This document shows positions 32,951 to 43,512 of a stretch of DNA of 64,000 nt, one piece after another. Within the stretch, counting starts at the first letter, position 1, and each line of letters opens with the position of its first letter. The DNA is from Gymnopus androsaceus JB14 (taxonomy: Eukaryota > Basidiomycota > Agaricomycetes > Agaricales > Omphalotaceae): NCBI GenBank assembly GCA_009733575.1, contig ML769600.1, positions 1 through 64,000 on the forward strand. Direction: 5' to 3'. Below the pieces are notes generated by a model, which was not told where the DNA came from, ran no database searches, and saw only the letters and a program-made list of their open reading frames with translations. The position numbers and the translations under genes were made by a program.

Positions 32951-33259
32951 TAAGTAGATAGATTCTGTATCATGCCATCCCGGAATAACGTCGTTGCCTC
33001 ACCTGGTTGTGCTAGCTACTGGACCAATCCCTCCTCAGGGACAGAAGCCCGAGGTATGGAAGTACGAAGATGGATTCTAGGAGGGAAAGTTTCTGTTGAC
33101 ATTGCGATGGCGGTGATGTACCAAGACGCAGGTGATATGTACTTAGTTTCAATCGGGAAATTGCTCTCAGTTGCCCTCAGAATCATAATCGGAATTTTTA
33201 CTAGGATCACCTTCCGAAGAGCTACTCTAAACTAGAGAAAATATTTATGTTATGTATAC
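32951..33259. other. No assigned gene
   Basis: A minus frame at 33016-33210 reads ITAIAMSTETFPPRI but has no recognisable domain. It may be a leftover from the rearrangement that truncated the ammonium permease. Confidence 0.35.
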
Positions 33260-33343
33260 AAAGTTCTACGCATATCCAAACTTAAACCCTGCGGTTATCA
33301 GCCTCTCCACAGGATGAACAACCTCATTAATGTATTCAAGAGG

Positions 33344-34108
33344 CATCAGCAAAATGTGGATTTGTAGGCCAAGCCTTACTAACCATGGCAGGAGATTGAA
33401 TTCAGGCCAACCCTGCCAGTCTGGCCAAATTTTTGAATGGCATGGCAAGGGACATATGACATTGGCCAGCCTCACCAATCTGGTAGTCTTTGCCAGTCTT
33501 GCAGCCAATATAAGCTCTTTTTGCCTTGGCCAAGGTTGGCCATCTCATTGATTTTTTGTCAAAAAAGCTAGATAAAGTTATCAGTAGACTGTAGCTTCCT
33601 TTACCCCTTACTTGAATTTCTAGTAGCCTCACTACAACTCAATGTACAGTACTCATAATACTATTTAATTATTTATGACAACACACTGGTTTGAACCATG
33701 GACATTACCAAAGCTTGAGCACTAATATACTCACACACACAACTTACCACTGAGCCAAGCAGCAATACTTCATCTCATTGCTTACATTGAATATATACCA
33801 TTTATTTTATTTTCTATCTTTAAATTTGGAGTCCTCTTCATGGTTTGACTTGAACTACTACTACTTGACTCATATATTAGTACTCTCTGTCTATCCAGTG
33901 CACATATAATATACTGGAAAGCCTTTGCAAGGTCTGGCAAAGTGTGACCATATAAAATAAGATTGAAAACATTTGAAAAATATAGTAGAAGTTGGTAAAG
34001 GAGTATTATACTGTCAAACACTTGGCCAAGCATCACAATGCATCATCAGATTGGCAGATGTTGGAAATTGAGGCCAGGGAATAACAGGCCTGTACACTTT
34101 TGCTGATG
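33344..34108. mobile_element. 765-bp non-autonomous inverted-repeat element inside F-box copy A
   Basis: Ends CATCAGCAAAATGT (left) and ACACTTTTGCTGATG (right) are near-perfect inverted repeats that extend to TGTAGGCC/GGCCTGTA. Copy B (about 36690) is uninterrupted at the same point (GAAGAGGCTTGGCAG), so insertion is proven by comparison. GG is found on both sides, so a 2-bp target duplication is possible. There is no transposase. The left third is a patchwork of TGGCCAA/TTGCCAG words. Confidence 0.8.
33685..33776 (-). other. tRNA-like pol III promoter (A and B box) inside the inverted-repeat element
   Basis: On the minus strand TGGCTCAGTGG (A box, about 33758-33748) is followed 60 nt later by GGTTCAAACC (B box, about 33698-33689). 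The stretch cannot be folded convincingly by eye into a full tRNA cloverleaf, so it is more likely a decayed tRNA or a SINE head than a working tRNA gene. Confidence 0.5.
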
Positions 34109-35828
34109 GGCTTGGTAGTCTGTACCAGAGCAAGAGAACTGCATGGTGGATGCTGAAAGCCAGATGAGACATCCATTTGACCCACGGTGTTAGTGGAAAC
34201 CTGCGGTTTGAACCGAGATTCAATCATGCCCACAAGAGCATTCTGGTCAATGTCTCTCTCTGGACCATACAAATGCAGCTGTTCTAATTTTGGAAGGACT
34301 CGTTCTCCTCTGCATTCGACTGCGGGGACCAGTGAAATGCTTGCAATACTTCTTTGGTGATCCCGTATATCCCGAAGGCCCTGACCTTGGAAAGTGCAGC
34401 AGATGCCTTCCAGAAATTGAGGCAAGAGACATCGCAATATCTTGGAGAATGAATGTCTCCAGCGGTGGAGAAGACCGCTCGAGGAAACGGAGCATCGGTC
34501 TATCGTTATGATCAATGAATGATGGTGTCACTGCTCTTATACACACAACTAATTCTTCCAGAGCAGGAAGCACGAGACAATTCAAGAGCTGTGTGATATC
34601 CTGCACCATTTTACATCCAGATTGAAGATACAAGCCACGTAGACGGCTATGCGACAGCAAATAAGTAGGGGATGCGTCAAAATAACAGCAAATTCTTGGC
34701 AAACTCCAAGCTGTTCGCTTGACGTAGAATGGCGAGATTTTCCCGATTAGGGCAATCATGGGCTAGAGGCTTGGAATGCGTATTGGAAATCTCCGCTATC
34801 TGCCCCAAGGTAGTGACATTAAGAGCACCTGCGGTATATCCACTGCACGGAACCAGCGCAAGCGATAACAAGACTGGAACGCATGCAAGAAGGACCCATC
34901 TGAAGTTGGCTCCATTCAGTTCACTTTGGAGTGTTCTAATAGACAAGAATTCCAAAATGGGTAAAGATCCGTGTAAAAATGGAGCAAACGTTGCCAGGAA
35001 TTTTTGGTGGGGTCTACAGCGCAAAACAACTGCCATCAGGAAGAGTGCGAACAAAGAAGGGCAATAACCGGTGAGGAGATTTCAGATTCCGCAAATACCA
35101 TCACCGATAATGATGTACCACGAGAGCGTTGAAGTTGGAGAGATAATAAAGACAATAATCCTGGCCTCTCTCTCTCTTTTGTAATATCAACAGCGAGCGA
35201 GGACCAAAGTGTCGGACATCCTAGGCGCTACATCTCTCCAGCGGCGAGACACCTGAGCAAGAAGCCAAGGTGACTTCTTCGTATCGAGTGAAGAGGTTAA
35301 ACTAATTAGAACTTCAGAGCATTTTGGCATGGGACTTTGATAGGCCTCCAGCGGATAATCGGCTGATTCAACTACACAATGTTGAAAAATGTGTTGAAAG
35401 ACATCAAGAGGCAGACTGCGAATCGGATGCAACACGGTCTTGTAAGTATCAATGTGACGCCGAGTGCCTTCCTCTTTTCCGAAAGTCTAGCGAGCGCATT
35501 CCTCTCTTCCGAGAGTCTAGCGATACTGGCCTGTCAGTGTCGCGATCTGAGAATCGATATCGGATGCCATGCTCTGCGCCTCTCGTAGTAAATCTCGGAG
35601 ACAGAAGTCTCCTGAACGGGAGCGGGTTCATTAGACTTGTAGTAGGGGAGCGACAGGCTGCAGCAAGTGCCGGAATTTCCACATCGACTCGACGTTCCGT
35701 AATGCCACCCACAATTCGGGCAAGATGTTTGGGGAAAAGGAAGAAAGTGTGGAAGCTGGTGATGACATCGCTATAAGTCCAACTAAGTATGCTAAGAGAG
35801 AAATCGCGCAAGCATTTGAGCTATACAT

Positions 35829-36619
35829 TCTGACAGTGAGATTAGCTTGCTTACTATGATAAAATCGCGTTTAGATTGAGAAGATATTTCGATGTATGGC
35901 TTCGGTGGTAGTGCTGGTCGAAGAACGAGCTCGGCGGGCGGCCCGCTTACCGCACTGTAATACTTACTCAGAATTTACTTAGTTGTTTTCATACACTACT
36001 ACATTTCTCAGATAACTTCCGATTACAACAAGACTTACAGGGTTGTTTTGATTTTGTATTCATTTTAATGGCTAGACGTAGAGGTTCATATGGATCTCCC
36101 AATAAAGAACTGTGGGTCAACGTTCAACGGTTTGTGTGTTTGAGATTCTGACTGCACCGGCTTGACGGGTTTGAGCCCTGTTTGAACCGGCCTGTCGAAA
36201 CTTCGAAGCTAAGTCGGAGTCCACGAGTCACTGCGACGGGTGCACTGTTTGTTCTCTTGGGTCTTCAGCTCAACTTCAGATGGTAAAATGAATAGATCGA
36301 TGAATCTGGGTTTCCTTACGATATTCGACATGTGTGCTACACTTAGCCAATAAATTATCTTAAATTGAAGCACGCAACGGAACTCGAAGGTCGGTAGTTG
36401 TCCATTGCGAAGGGCCAGCAGCTAAAACTCATTGGGGAATGATACTCATTACCAATAGTTCGTTTCTTGCTATCTTGATCAACAAAGATAATTGTCCTCT
36501 GAATCATACTCGGAATCTTTGATTCTCCAGAATCCTCTCCGGAAGAGCTATCTTAGTAAACCACATACTCGGAAAGGAATAAGGAAGTTCATTTGTGATG
36601 TTCTACGCATACCCAAACG
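35829..36619. other. Intergenic region between the two F-box copies
   Basis: No gene. The last 120 nt (36490-36600) resemble 33180-33260 downstream of copy A (e.g. TTCTACGCATA(C/T)CCAAAC(G/T)TAAACCCTGCGGTTATCAG), so the duplicated unit reaches beyond the ORF. Confidence 0.5.
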
Positions 36620-38378
36620 TAAACCCTGCGGTTATCAGTCCTCTCGACAGTATGAACAACCTCATCAATGTATTCGAAGAGGCTTGGCAGTCTGTACCAG
36701 AGCAAGAGAACTGCATTGTGGATGCCAAGCGCCAGACGAGGCATTGACCACAGTGTTAGTGGAACCCTGCGGTTCGAACCGAGATTCAATCATACCCACA
36801 AGAGTATTCTGGTCAATGTCTGTCTCTGGACCATACAAACGCAACTGTTCTAACTTTGGAAGGACTTCTTCTACTCTGGCAGTCGACTGTTGCGGCCAAT
36901 GAAGTGCTTGCAATACTTGTTTGGTGATCCCATATATCCCAACAACTCTGAGCTTTGGAAGTGCAGTAAATACCTCCATAATTGTGGTATAAGACATCAC
37001 AATATCTTGGAGAATCAATGTCTCTAGCGGTGGAGAAGACCGCTTAAGGAAACGAAGGATTGAACCATCGTCGACAATTGATGCTGCAACTGGCGCTGCT
37101 CCCACACACACAACCAATTCTTGCAGAGCAGGAAGCACGAGGCAGTCGATGAGCTGAATGACATCCTGCACCGCTTTACATCCCGATTGAAGATGCAAGC
37201 CACGCAGACGGCTATGTGATAGCAAGGAATTCGGGGAAAAAGTAGGAGATGTGTCAAAAGAACCGCAAATTTTAGCAAACTGCAAGTTTTTCGCCTGACG
37301 CAGAGTGGCGAGATTTTCCCGGTTGGAGAAATCCTTGGCTAGCGACTTGTAATGCGTGTTGGAAATCTCCGTTATCTGCCCCCAAGGTAATGATATTGAG
37401 AGCACCTGCGGTATGTCTACTGCACGGAACCAGCGCAGGCGATAACAAGACTGGAACGCATGCAAGAGGGGCCTCATCTGAAGTTGGCTCCATTCCGTTC
37501 TATGTCGGACTGATGCTTTAATGGACAAGTATTCCAAAATGGGTAGCGATCCGTGTAAAAATGAAGCAAATGTCGCCAATGTTTTTGGTGGTGCCAAAGC
37601 GCAGAACAACTGCCATCGAGAAGAGTGCGAACAAAGAAAGGCAATAAGTGGCGAGGAGATCTCAGAATGTATATTGATTACCACCATCGATAATGGTGTA
37701 CCGCGAGAGCGTTGAAGTTGGAGAGATATTAAAGACAATAATCCTGGCCACTCTCCTTTTTTTGGGATTTCAACAGTGAGCGAGGACCAAAGTGTCGGAC
37801 ATCCCAGGACTACATCTCTCCAGTGGCGAGAGACCTGAGCAAGAAGCCAAGGTGACTTCTTCGTATCGAGTGAAGAGGTTCTATTAATTAGAACTTGAGA
37901 ACATTTGGGCATGGGACTTTGATAGGCCTCCAGCATACAATCGGCCAATTCAACTACACAATGTTGAAAAATGTGTTGAAAGACATCAAAAGGCAAACTG
38001 CGAATCGGATGCAACACGGTCTTGTAAGCATCAATGTGAGCGCTCGAGCGCATTCCGCTTTTCCAAAAGTCTAGCGATACTGGCCTGCAGTGTCGCGACC
38101 TGACAATCGATATCGGATGCCATGCTCTGCGCCTCTCGTAGTAAATCTCGGAGACCAAGAGTCTCCTGAAACGGGGCGGGTTCATTAGACTGTAGGAGGG
38201 GAGCGACGGCTGCAGCAAGTGGCGGAATTTCCACATCACTTGACGTTCCGTAACGCGAACCACAGTTCGGGCAAGATGCTTGGGGAAAGAGAAAAAGTGT
38301 GGAAGTTGGTGATGAGGTCGCCATGAGTCCAATTAAGTCTGCTAAGAGAGAAATCGCGCAGGCACCTGAGCTGTACAT
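36620..38378 (-). pseudogene. F-box protein, copy B, frameshifted at the linker
   Basis: The N-terminal frame (38378-38031) runs MYSSGACAISLL, a CPNCGSRYG motif, then a coiled-coil linker ATLQASIARLLEKRNALERSH. A one-nucleotide excess then throws it out of frame. The long second frame, from about 38050 to 36665, holds HIDAYKTVLHPIRSLPFDVFQHIF (F-box), VSRHWRDVVLGCPTLWSSL and leucine-rich repeats. This is the standard architecture of the large Agaricomycete F-box families. If the extra base at about 38040 is an error, the gene would be intact and about 570 residues long. Confidence 0.78.
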
Positions 38379-38879
38379 TCTGACAATGGGATTTAGCTTA
38401 CTTACTATGGTAAAGTCGCGTTCAGATTCAGAAAAAATCGCGCCGAGCGAAATGGTGAACGTTGCTTCGTGATGGTGGTCGAGAAGAACAAAGACGTGGT
38501 CAAGAGAACAGGAACTCGGCCCGCACTTTTACCGCCCATCTTCCAAGATAACACGACACGTCCGTATATCATGTCTCGTGCTCATTGAACTCGACGCATC
38601 CCCGTCAGATAGCTCGTACCAACACTGAGTATTCTTCTGACTTTGTGCCACTATCGACGCTTTTTACAAGGGAAAGTCAGGTCACAGGTCTACAATGGAC
38701 GAAATTTCGGAATGGCCATGAAATAAGTACCTGATCACAGCACGAGAGCCCGGTAAATGTTTCCAGATGGATGCAGAGAATGAAGAAACGGCGCAAGTTT
38801 GTATGTAGAAATAGAAAATTTTGTCTTGAAGCAATGCTCGTACATTCCACTCCGCATAAACAAATATATCGACTGTCTT
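38379..38879. other. Intergenic region, no gene seen
   Basis: Promoter side of F-box copy B and 3' side of the FKBP gene. No motif stands out. Confidence 0.5.
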
Positions 38880-39501
38880 TTACAATTCGTCACGAACATT
38901 GTTCAATTCAATGAGTTCCGTCTCAAAAACGAGAGCAGAGTTGGCCGGAATAAGGTTACCGAACCCTCGAGAGCCTGTAGGGATACAATAAGTAAGACTG
39001 AATAGGGTACGTGGTCAAGTACGCACCGTAAGCTTTGTGAGAAGGAATAGTAAGAACTCGCTTCTCTCCTACACACATTCCCTGAAGACCTTCATCCCAA
39101 CCTTTGATAACCTGTCCAGTTCCAACTAAAGTGGTAGCAAAAGTAAGGATTGAGAATCTAGAGACTGGACATGAATGTACTTACGCTTCAAAGGAAGAGG
39201 CTGTCCGCGGTCAAGGCTAGAGTCGAATTTTGCCCCAGTGGTATGCAATTTTCCGGTCTATTGATATATTACAATAGTCCAATCGAATGAGTCAAATAAA
39301 ACGTACGTAGTGGACCTTGATTGCGTCGCCAGTACCTGCCTTTGAAGTGCAAACTTGAGGCATGTAAGTCGTCTCTATTCCTAGCTCAGTGGGAGCTTCG
39401 TAGGCAGCCTGAGAGGAAGAATCATCTGAAGAGTCCGAGTCCTGGGCGTAGGCAGCAGTAGCCACTGCGAGAATGCATATAGCCCAGCTGAAGAGTTTCA
39501 T
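38880..39501 (-). CDS. Secretory-pathway FKBP-type peptidyl-prolyl isomerase
   Basis: Prolyl cis-trans isomerase, probably in the ER lumen. Exon 1 (39501-39307) encodes a signal peptide [19 protein letters not shown], an acidic Ser-rich spacer and the start of the FKBP core ([21 protein letters not shown]). Later exons encode [54 protein letters not shown] and [17 protein letters not shown], ending VRDEL and TAA at 38880. The aromatic and Asp pocket residues of active FKBPs (Y, F/D, W of VIKGWD) are present. The terminal VRDEL resembles an HDEL-type ER retention signal. It is divergent from eL39 with 181 bp between start codons. Confidence 0.93.
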
Positions 39502-39682
39502 GGTCGTAACGGGAGCTAATAGATAAGCGCCCAATATACAACGTGTCACATTATATCCGACCCGGTACGGACCGAAAGAGGCACGTGATTTACGTACACC
39601 AGTCAGTGGCTCTTTTCTCACAGCTTCCGCCCTACCACTGTATTTTTTTCGTCGCGAATCTCGAGTCTCGTTATTGTACAAG
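39502..39682. promoter_or_regulatory. Bidirectional promoter of FKBP and eL39
   Basis: 181 bp between the two ATGs. It contains CACGTG at 39582-39587, a bHLH-type site, and a T-rich block before the eL39 side. Confidence 0.6.
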
Positions 39683-40002
39683 ATGGCAAGAGTTTTCCGC
39701 TTGAACGACTCTATAATATTTACTAACGTCTTCCCGAATCCAGCCATCCCAAAAGACTTTCCGTACAAAGCGCATCCTGGCGAAAGCGTCCCGCCAAAAC
39801 AGGTTTGTCGACTCAAACTTTGGTGTAGAATTTGAGCACTGATAATCTATGGCTTTTTAGACCCATCCCTCAGTGGTTCAGATTAAAGACTGACACAAAA
39901 ATCCAGGTGCGTCGTATGCACTATATCCATTAACGTATCTAACAATCCCTGTAGTATAACGCAAAGAGGCGTCACTGGAGAAGGACCAAACTCAACATCT
40001 AA
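39683..40002 (+). CDS. RPL39: Ribosomal protein eL39 (60S subunit)
   Basis: A tiny basic protein of the 60S exit tunnel. Four exons: 39683-39685 (only the ATG), 39744-39802, 39861-39906 and 39955-40002. The 51-residue product reads [26 protein letters not shown]..., then IQYNAKRRHWRRTKLNI and TAA, matching eL39 end to end. The first intron starts GC (ATG|GCAAGA) and has a perfect TACTAAC branch site at 39721, so it is a GC-AG intron. A longer unspliced frame from the same ATG gives no known protein. All sequence features look functional. Confidence 0.95.
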
Positions 40003-40493
40003 AGACATTCTGTGTTGGAATTAGAATTTCGAGATGGAGAGGGTTTTACGATGACGATACATATGTTATAGGTCCACCATGCTCTATGTCTTGCGCAATG
40101 CGATTCCTTTCGACGTGTATCTTTTATTGAGGGAATTTTGGGAGTCCTTTCCATTGCTTTCCTACCGACTACGTTCATTCTTTTCAGTGCTTTCCGTCTT
40201 TCCTCCCACCCCGTGCTTCCCCTCCATACAAAGATTCTCAAGTATGGATCCATCTGTTTGTAGCGAACCATAAAGCATTGAGGCGATTTATAACGATACT
40301 AAAGCTTTCGTTGTGCAAGATATCTAATCATCCCCGACGGTTTGCGCCAAGAAGCACGGCAAATGGCGTCTTCTTGGGCGCATGCGGTTTTATCTATTGC
40401 TGAGAAAGCAACTGATATTTGTGCATAGGACCAGCGTAAAATTCCATCTGCTCCTTCTTTCTTCTACCCCGACTACACTTAAACTCGTACGAA
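40003..40493. other. Intergenic region between eL39 and the CoA-binding protein gene
   Basis: No gene supported. Minus-strand frame 39999-40271 has no motif. Confidence 0.5.
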
Positions 40494-41088
40494 ATGGCCG
40501 CTGTCGGAACCATCGCACCTATCTTCTTCAAGTCTCCTTCATACGCGGTCATAGGAGCCTCGAAAGATCAGACCAAGTTTGGTACCAAGGTGCGCACTGA
40601 TTAGTACATCTCTTGCTTATCGAGCACTAACCAGGGCTGATTCTACTTTTAGATCCTCAAATGGTATCAGGCCAGAGATATGGACATTACTCCTGTACAT
40701 CCCGTAAGTCGATTGCGATGGATCCATCGAATCCCCACTCATTGGGCGTATGTAGAAGGAGTCAGAGCTTGAGGGTGTCGCAACGGTCAAATCTATCGAG
40801 GAACTACCTTCGCCTGGCACGACCTCCGTCAGCATCGTTACTCCTCCAAAGGTACGTGTCTTCGCAGACTCCGAGTTGGATTGGACAAACAATTTCCGCT
40901 ACGATTAGATCACCCTCGGTATCCTCCAAAAAGCCAAAGAGGTCAACGTTCCTGCTCTCTGGATTCAGCCTGGGGCAGAAGACGATGCTGTCATCGAATA
41001 TATCAAGGAGAACAATATGGCGGATAAGGTCATATATGGAGGAGCCTGCGTTTTGGTCGATGGAGATGGTTACAGAACTAATCCCTAG
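40494..41088 (+). CDS. CoA-binding domain (YccU-like Rossmann) protein
   Basis: Four exons beginning at ATG 40494 (MAAVGTIAPIFFKSPSYAVIGASKDQTKFGTK). The next encodes ILKWYQARDMDITPVHP; then, after an intron ending TATGTAG near 40756, KESELEGVATVKSIEELPSPGTTSVSIVTPPK; then ITLGILQKAKEVNVPALWIQPGAED to VIYGGACVLVDGDG and TAG at 41086. This is the complete CoA_binding_2 fold of about 145 residues, with the GASKDQTKFG phosphate loop. The fungal homologues have no defined substrate. Nothing is missing. Confidence 0.92.
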
Positions 41089-41728
41089 TAAATATATTGC
41101 TTCTTCGGGGAAGTAAACATTCCTCTGATTCTTTGTTCGAAGTAATACTAGATTGTAAATTTCTGTCCAATGCTTGTTGTATGTATGTTAGAGTACATTC
41201 ACTGTTTGTTTTCTGGTTTTCGCAAGTCCAAGGGAGGGAGGAGCGAAAAGTATTTATCAGCGACAAACGTATACTCCTCTCATCCTTGGACCACCATTGG
41301 GAGAGGAGTAGGATGCGTTCGTCACATCTTATCAATCCATACCTCAGTCCACTCCCTCGGCGCGTTCAAGGGAAGCGGAAACGCCGGCGGGCTTCGGGAA
41401 ATCGCATTTAGTTCTGTCGGTGGTATAGGCAATTGCAAGTTGATGGATGAAAGCTTGGAACTGAATTAGTAACACATGTACACCTTGAAGAGGATGAGCG
41501 CTGGCCGCCCGTTGACTGAACTTGATATTCCGTTTTCCCGTATTCACTGTTTGCGAAGGACAGCTTTGACAAGCCTTGTCAGCTGCTTCTTTCACTTGCC
41601 GCACTTTAAATGTTTCGTTGATACCTCAGCGTTCATATACAAGGTGGACGACACTTCCTTGCCAAAGCCAATCACCACTCAGCTCCCTAGCCACCACTAG
41701 TCTAGAGAATCTAGTATCCACACGCAGT
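41089..41728. other. Intergenic region with a short repeat at 41187-41260
   Basis: No gene. 41187-41260 (GTTAGAGTACATTCAC to GCGAAAAGTATTTAT) matches 43916-44001 beyond the next F-box pseudogene, in the same orientation and with small gaps. Confidence 0.5.
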
Positions 41729-41742
41729 ATGGAGACCACTGT

Positions 41743-41750
41743 AGTCAAAG
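41743..41750. repeat. Target-site duplication of the foldback MITE, left
   Basis: AGTCAAAG, identical to 41986-41993. Confidence 0.9.
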
Positions 41751-41985
41751 CAAGAGGTGTCGAAGATGTTTATCTAGCACACAATCCCACGCTATCGAGA
41801 GGGTACCAAAAAGGAAGGAGTCTAGACAAGGCCATCAGCGCTAAAGAGCGCTAAAGCTCAGAAGCAGTGTCAGTTGCCAGGTGCCGATAGACCTTGGCAG
41901 TGCTCGCTCTGGACTCCTTCCTTTTTGGTACCCTTTCGATAGGCGTGGGATTGTGTGCTAGATAAACATCTTCGACACCTCTTGA
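41751..41985. mobile_element. 235-bp foldback MITE with ~75-bp terminal inverted repeats
   Basis: The left arm (41751-41825, starting CAAGAGGTGTCGAAGATG) is the reverse complement of the right arm (41909-41985, ending CATCTTCGACACCTCTTG) with few mismatches. The spacer is about 83 nt. It is flanked by identical AGTCAAAG 8-mers. There is no coding capacity. 8-bp duplications are typical of hAT and some other fungal DNA transposon families. Confidence 0.92.
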
Positions 41986-41993
41986 GTCAAAGT
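41986..41993. repeat. Target-site duplication of the foldback MITE, right
   Basis: AGTCAAAG. Removing the element plus one copy joins GTAGTCAAAG to TATTGCC and keeps the F-box frame open. Confidence 0.9.
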
Positions 41994-43512
41994 ATTGCCA
42001 GTCAAGTCTTCATCTCCAACCAGCTCTACCTCCCCGCCTCCATCCAACGCCACTGCGGTCAAACAACTACCCAGTGAACTCATCGAATCCATCCTCGATC
42101 ACCTCTATTTTAGCCCTCTTTTCCTTCTCAACTGTGCACTTGTTGGAAGAGCCTGGGTTTACCCATGGTATCTTTCGAGAAATCATTCTCGAAATACCCT
42201 ACAATCTTCCGATGCAGGAGTACAATACGATACTCGTCCCGCATTTCCTAAAGCTGAACGCAGTACTCCTTGAAAGCCCTCATCTGGCATCATACGTGCA
42301 GTCCCTGGTGCTGCAGTTTGGAAATGCTACCATTACCGAGGCTTTGAACGATGTTACTGCCAGCATTGTTCAGCAACTCTCGAACGTTAACAGCCTGTCC
42401 TTGTCCTTTGTCTTTTGGGATAGATTTTCCCTTCCACTCCAGGTGGCATTGAAAGACATATTCAGGGCTCCTTCGCTGACTCGAGTCACTCTCTATGAGT
42501 TTTCCATTCCTACCTTTCATGAACTGGCTTCTTTATTGAGCCATGCGACACATTTGAAGGCACTGTGCGTCCAAGTGGATTGTGGCTATGATATGCCACG
42601 TTCAGCTATTGACGCAATTGGCGCGACTAGCTTTCCTCCTCGGTCTATACAGCTCGATCGTTTGCAGTTTGGGCAGTCCTTCGCAACATACATATCTTCT
42701 TGGCTTGGTTTCAGAAGATCATTGCTCATTCGAGGTTCGAAATCTTCAATCACTCCAAATTCAGAGCAAAGTGGCATCTGAAATGCTGCAATATCTGGGA
42801 AGAAATCTACGCAATTTGGAACTGTTGAAACTATTCTTCATGTACGTGTTTTCGATCGCCTCTTTGCTTTGAGCGACTCCTGACTTGCTTATTTTCTAGA
42901 CATAAACAATGTCCGTACCACAGATATTCCATTTTTTGAATACACACCCAACTTGCGTGCCTAACGCTAGGTGTCTACCAAACGGATTATCACATCCTGC
43001 TCCTGGGATCATGACCTTGTTCAAACCTTGGCTGAATCAGGACGAAGTCAGGATGCCTCTTCAGCATTTGACCATTAACATCGGCGCGGCTGGGCTATTA
43101 TCCATTGATAATGTAGACCCAGATCTCCTATGGGCTGCTTTCGACAAACTGCTCGAGAAGAAAGCGTTTGCACTTCTTGAAACCGTTAAAATCGCAGTTG
43201 CTTGTAGCAATAAAATATTCTATCGGTGGTATTAGAGAGGCATTTCGTAGAACGCTTACTTTTTTGGAGGGATCAGGGAAGTTACAAGTTGAAGAGTGTG
43301 GAAGAGCTTGATCATGCTTTACATGAGGCAATTCAGTACGTTCAGTTCCCAAAAGTGTTTACAAAGTGCTCGAAGTCGCATTCTCGCTCTAGTGTACTTC
43401 GCTCAGCGTATCCAATAGTATCATTTCTTCCTTTTCACCTTACCCACCAAGCTCCTTTAGATCTCGCTTTCGGACAGGAATTTGGATGCTGTCTAGATTA
43501 CTTTGACATCTG

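Larger units (their letters stand above)
33260..35828 (-). pseudogene. F-box protein, copy A, interrupted and frameshifted
   Basis: It starts MYSSNACAISLL at 35828, like copy B (MYSSGACAISLL). An F-box (MLHPIRSLPLDVFQHIFQHC, about 35435-35376) is followed by LRR-like text in several frames. Relative to copy B it has a 30-nt tandem duplication in the coiled-coil linker (35467-35526), a frameshift just before the F-box, deletions after VSRRWRDV, and a 765-bp inverted-repeat insertion at 33344-34108 near the 3' end. It is non-functional as read. Intact members would be SCF substrate receptors. Confidence 0.75.
41729..43512 (+). pseudogene. F-box-like gene disrupted by a MITE at codon 8, then frameshifted
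   Basis: The probable start is ATG 41729 (METTVVK). The reading frame is interrupted by the element 41751-41985 and resumes in frame after the right target duplication (VLPVKSSSPTSS to PSELIESILDHL, an F-box-like core). A second defect near 42165 moves the text to another frame (FREIILEIPYNL to LARVTLYEF-type LRR-like segments). Further pieces lie at 42690-42890, 42909-43235 and 43226-43512. It is clearly dead, with multiple breaks. Confidence 0.75.

Noticed and set aside
36771..36790. GGTTCGAACC B-box-like word
   Set aside because: Part of the F-box coding frame, with no A box at a suitable distance.
39292..39816. Longer upstream extension of the FKBP frame
   Set aside because: It runs through the bidirectional promoter into eL39; the ATG at 39501 opens a proper signal peptide.
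39683..39840. Unspliced frame MARVFRLNDSIIFTNVF at the eL39 locus
   Set aside because: Only the spliced reading gives a known protein (eL39), with all four exons fitting.
41097..41604. Frames around 41.1-41.6 kb on both strands
   Set aside because: They fall in the 3' region of the CoA-binding gene and repeats, with no motif.
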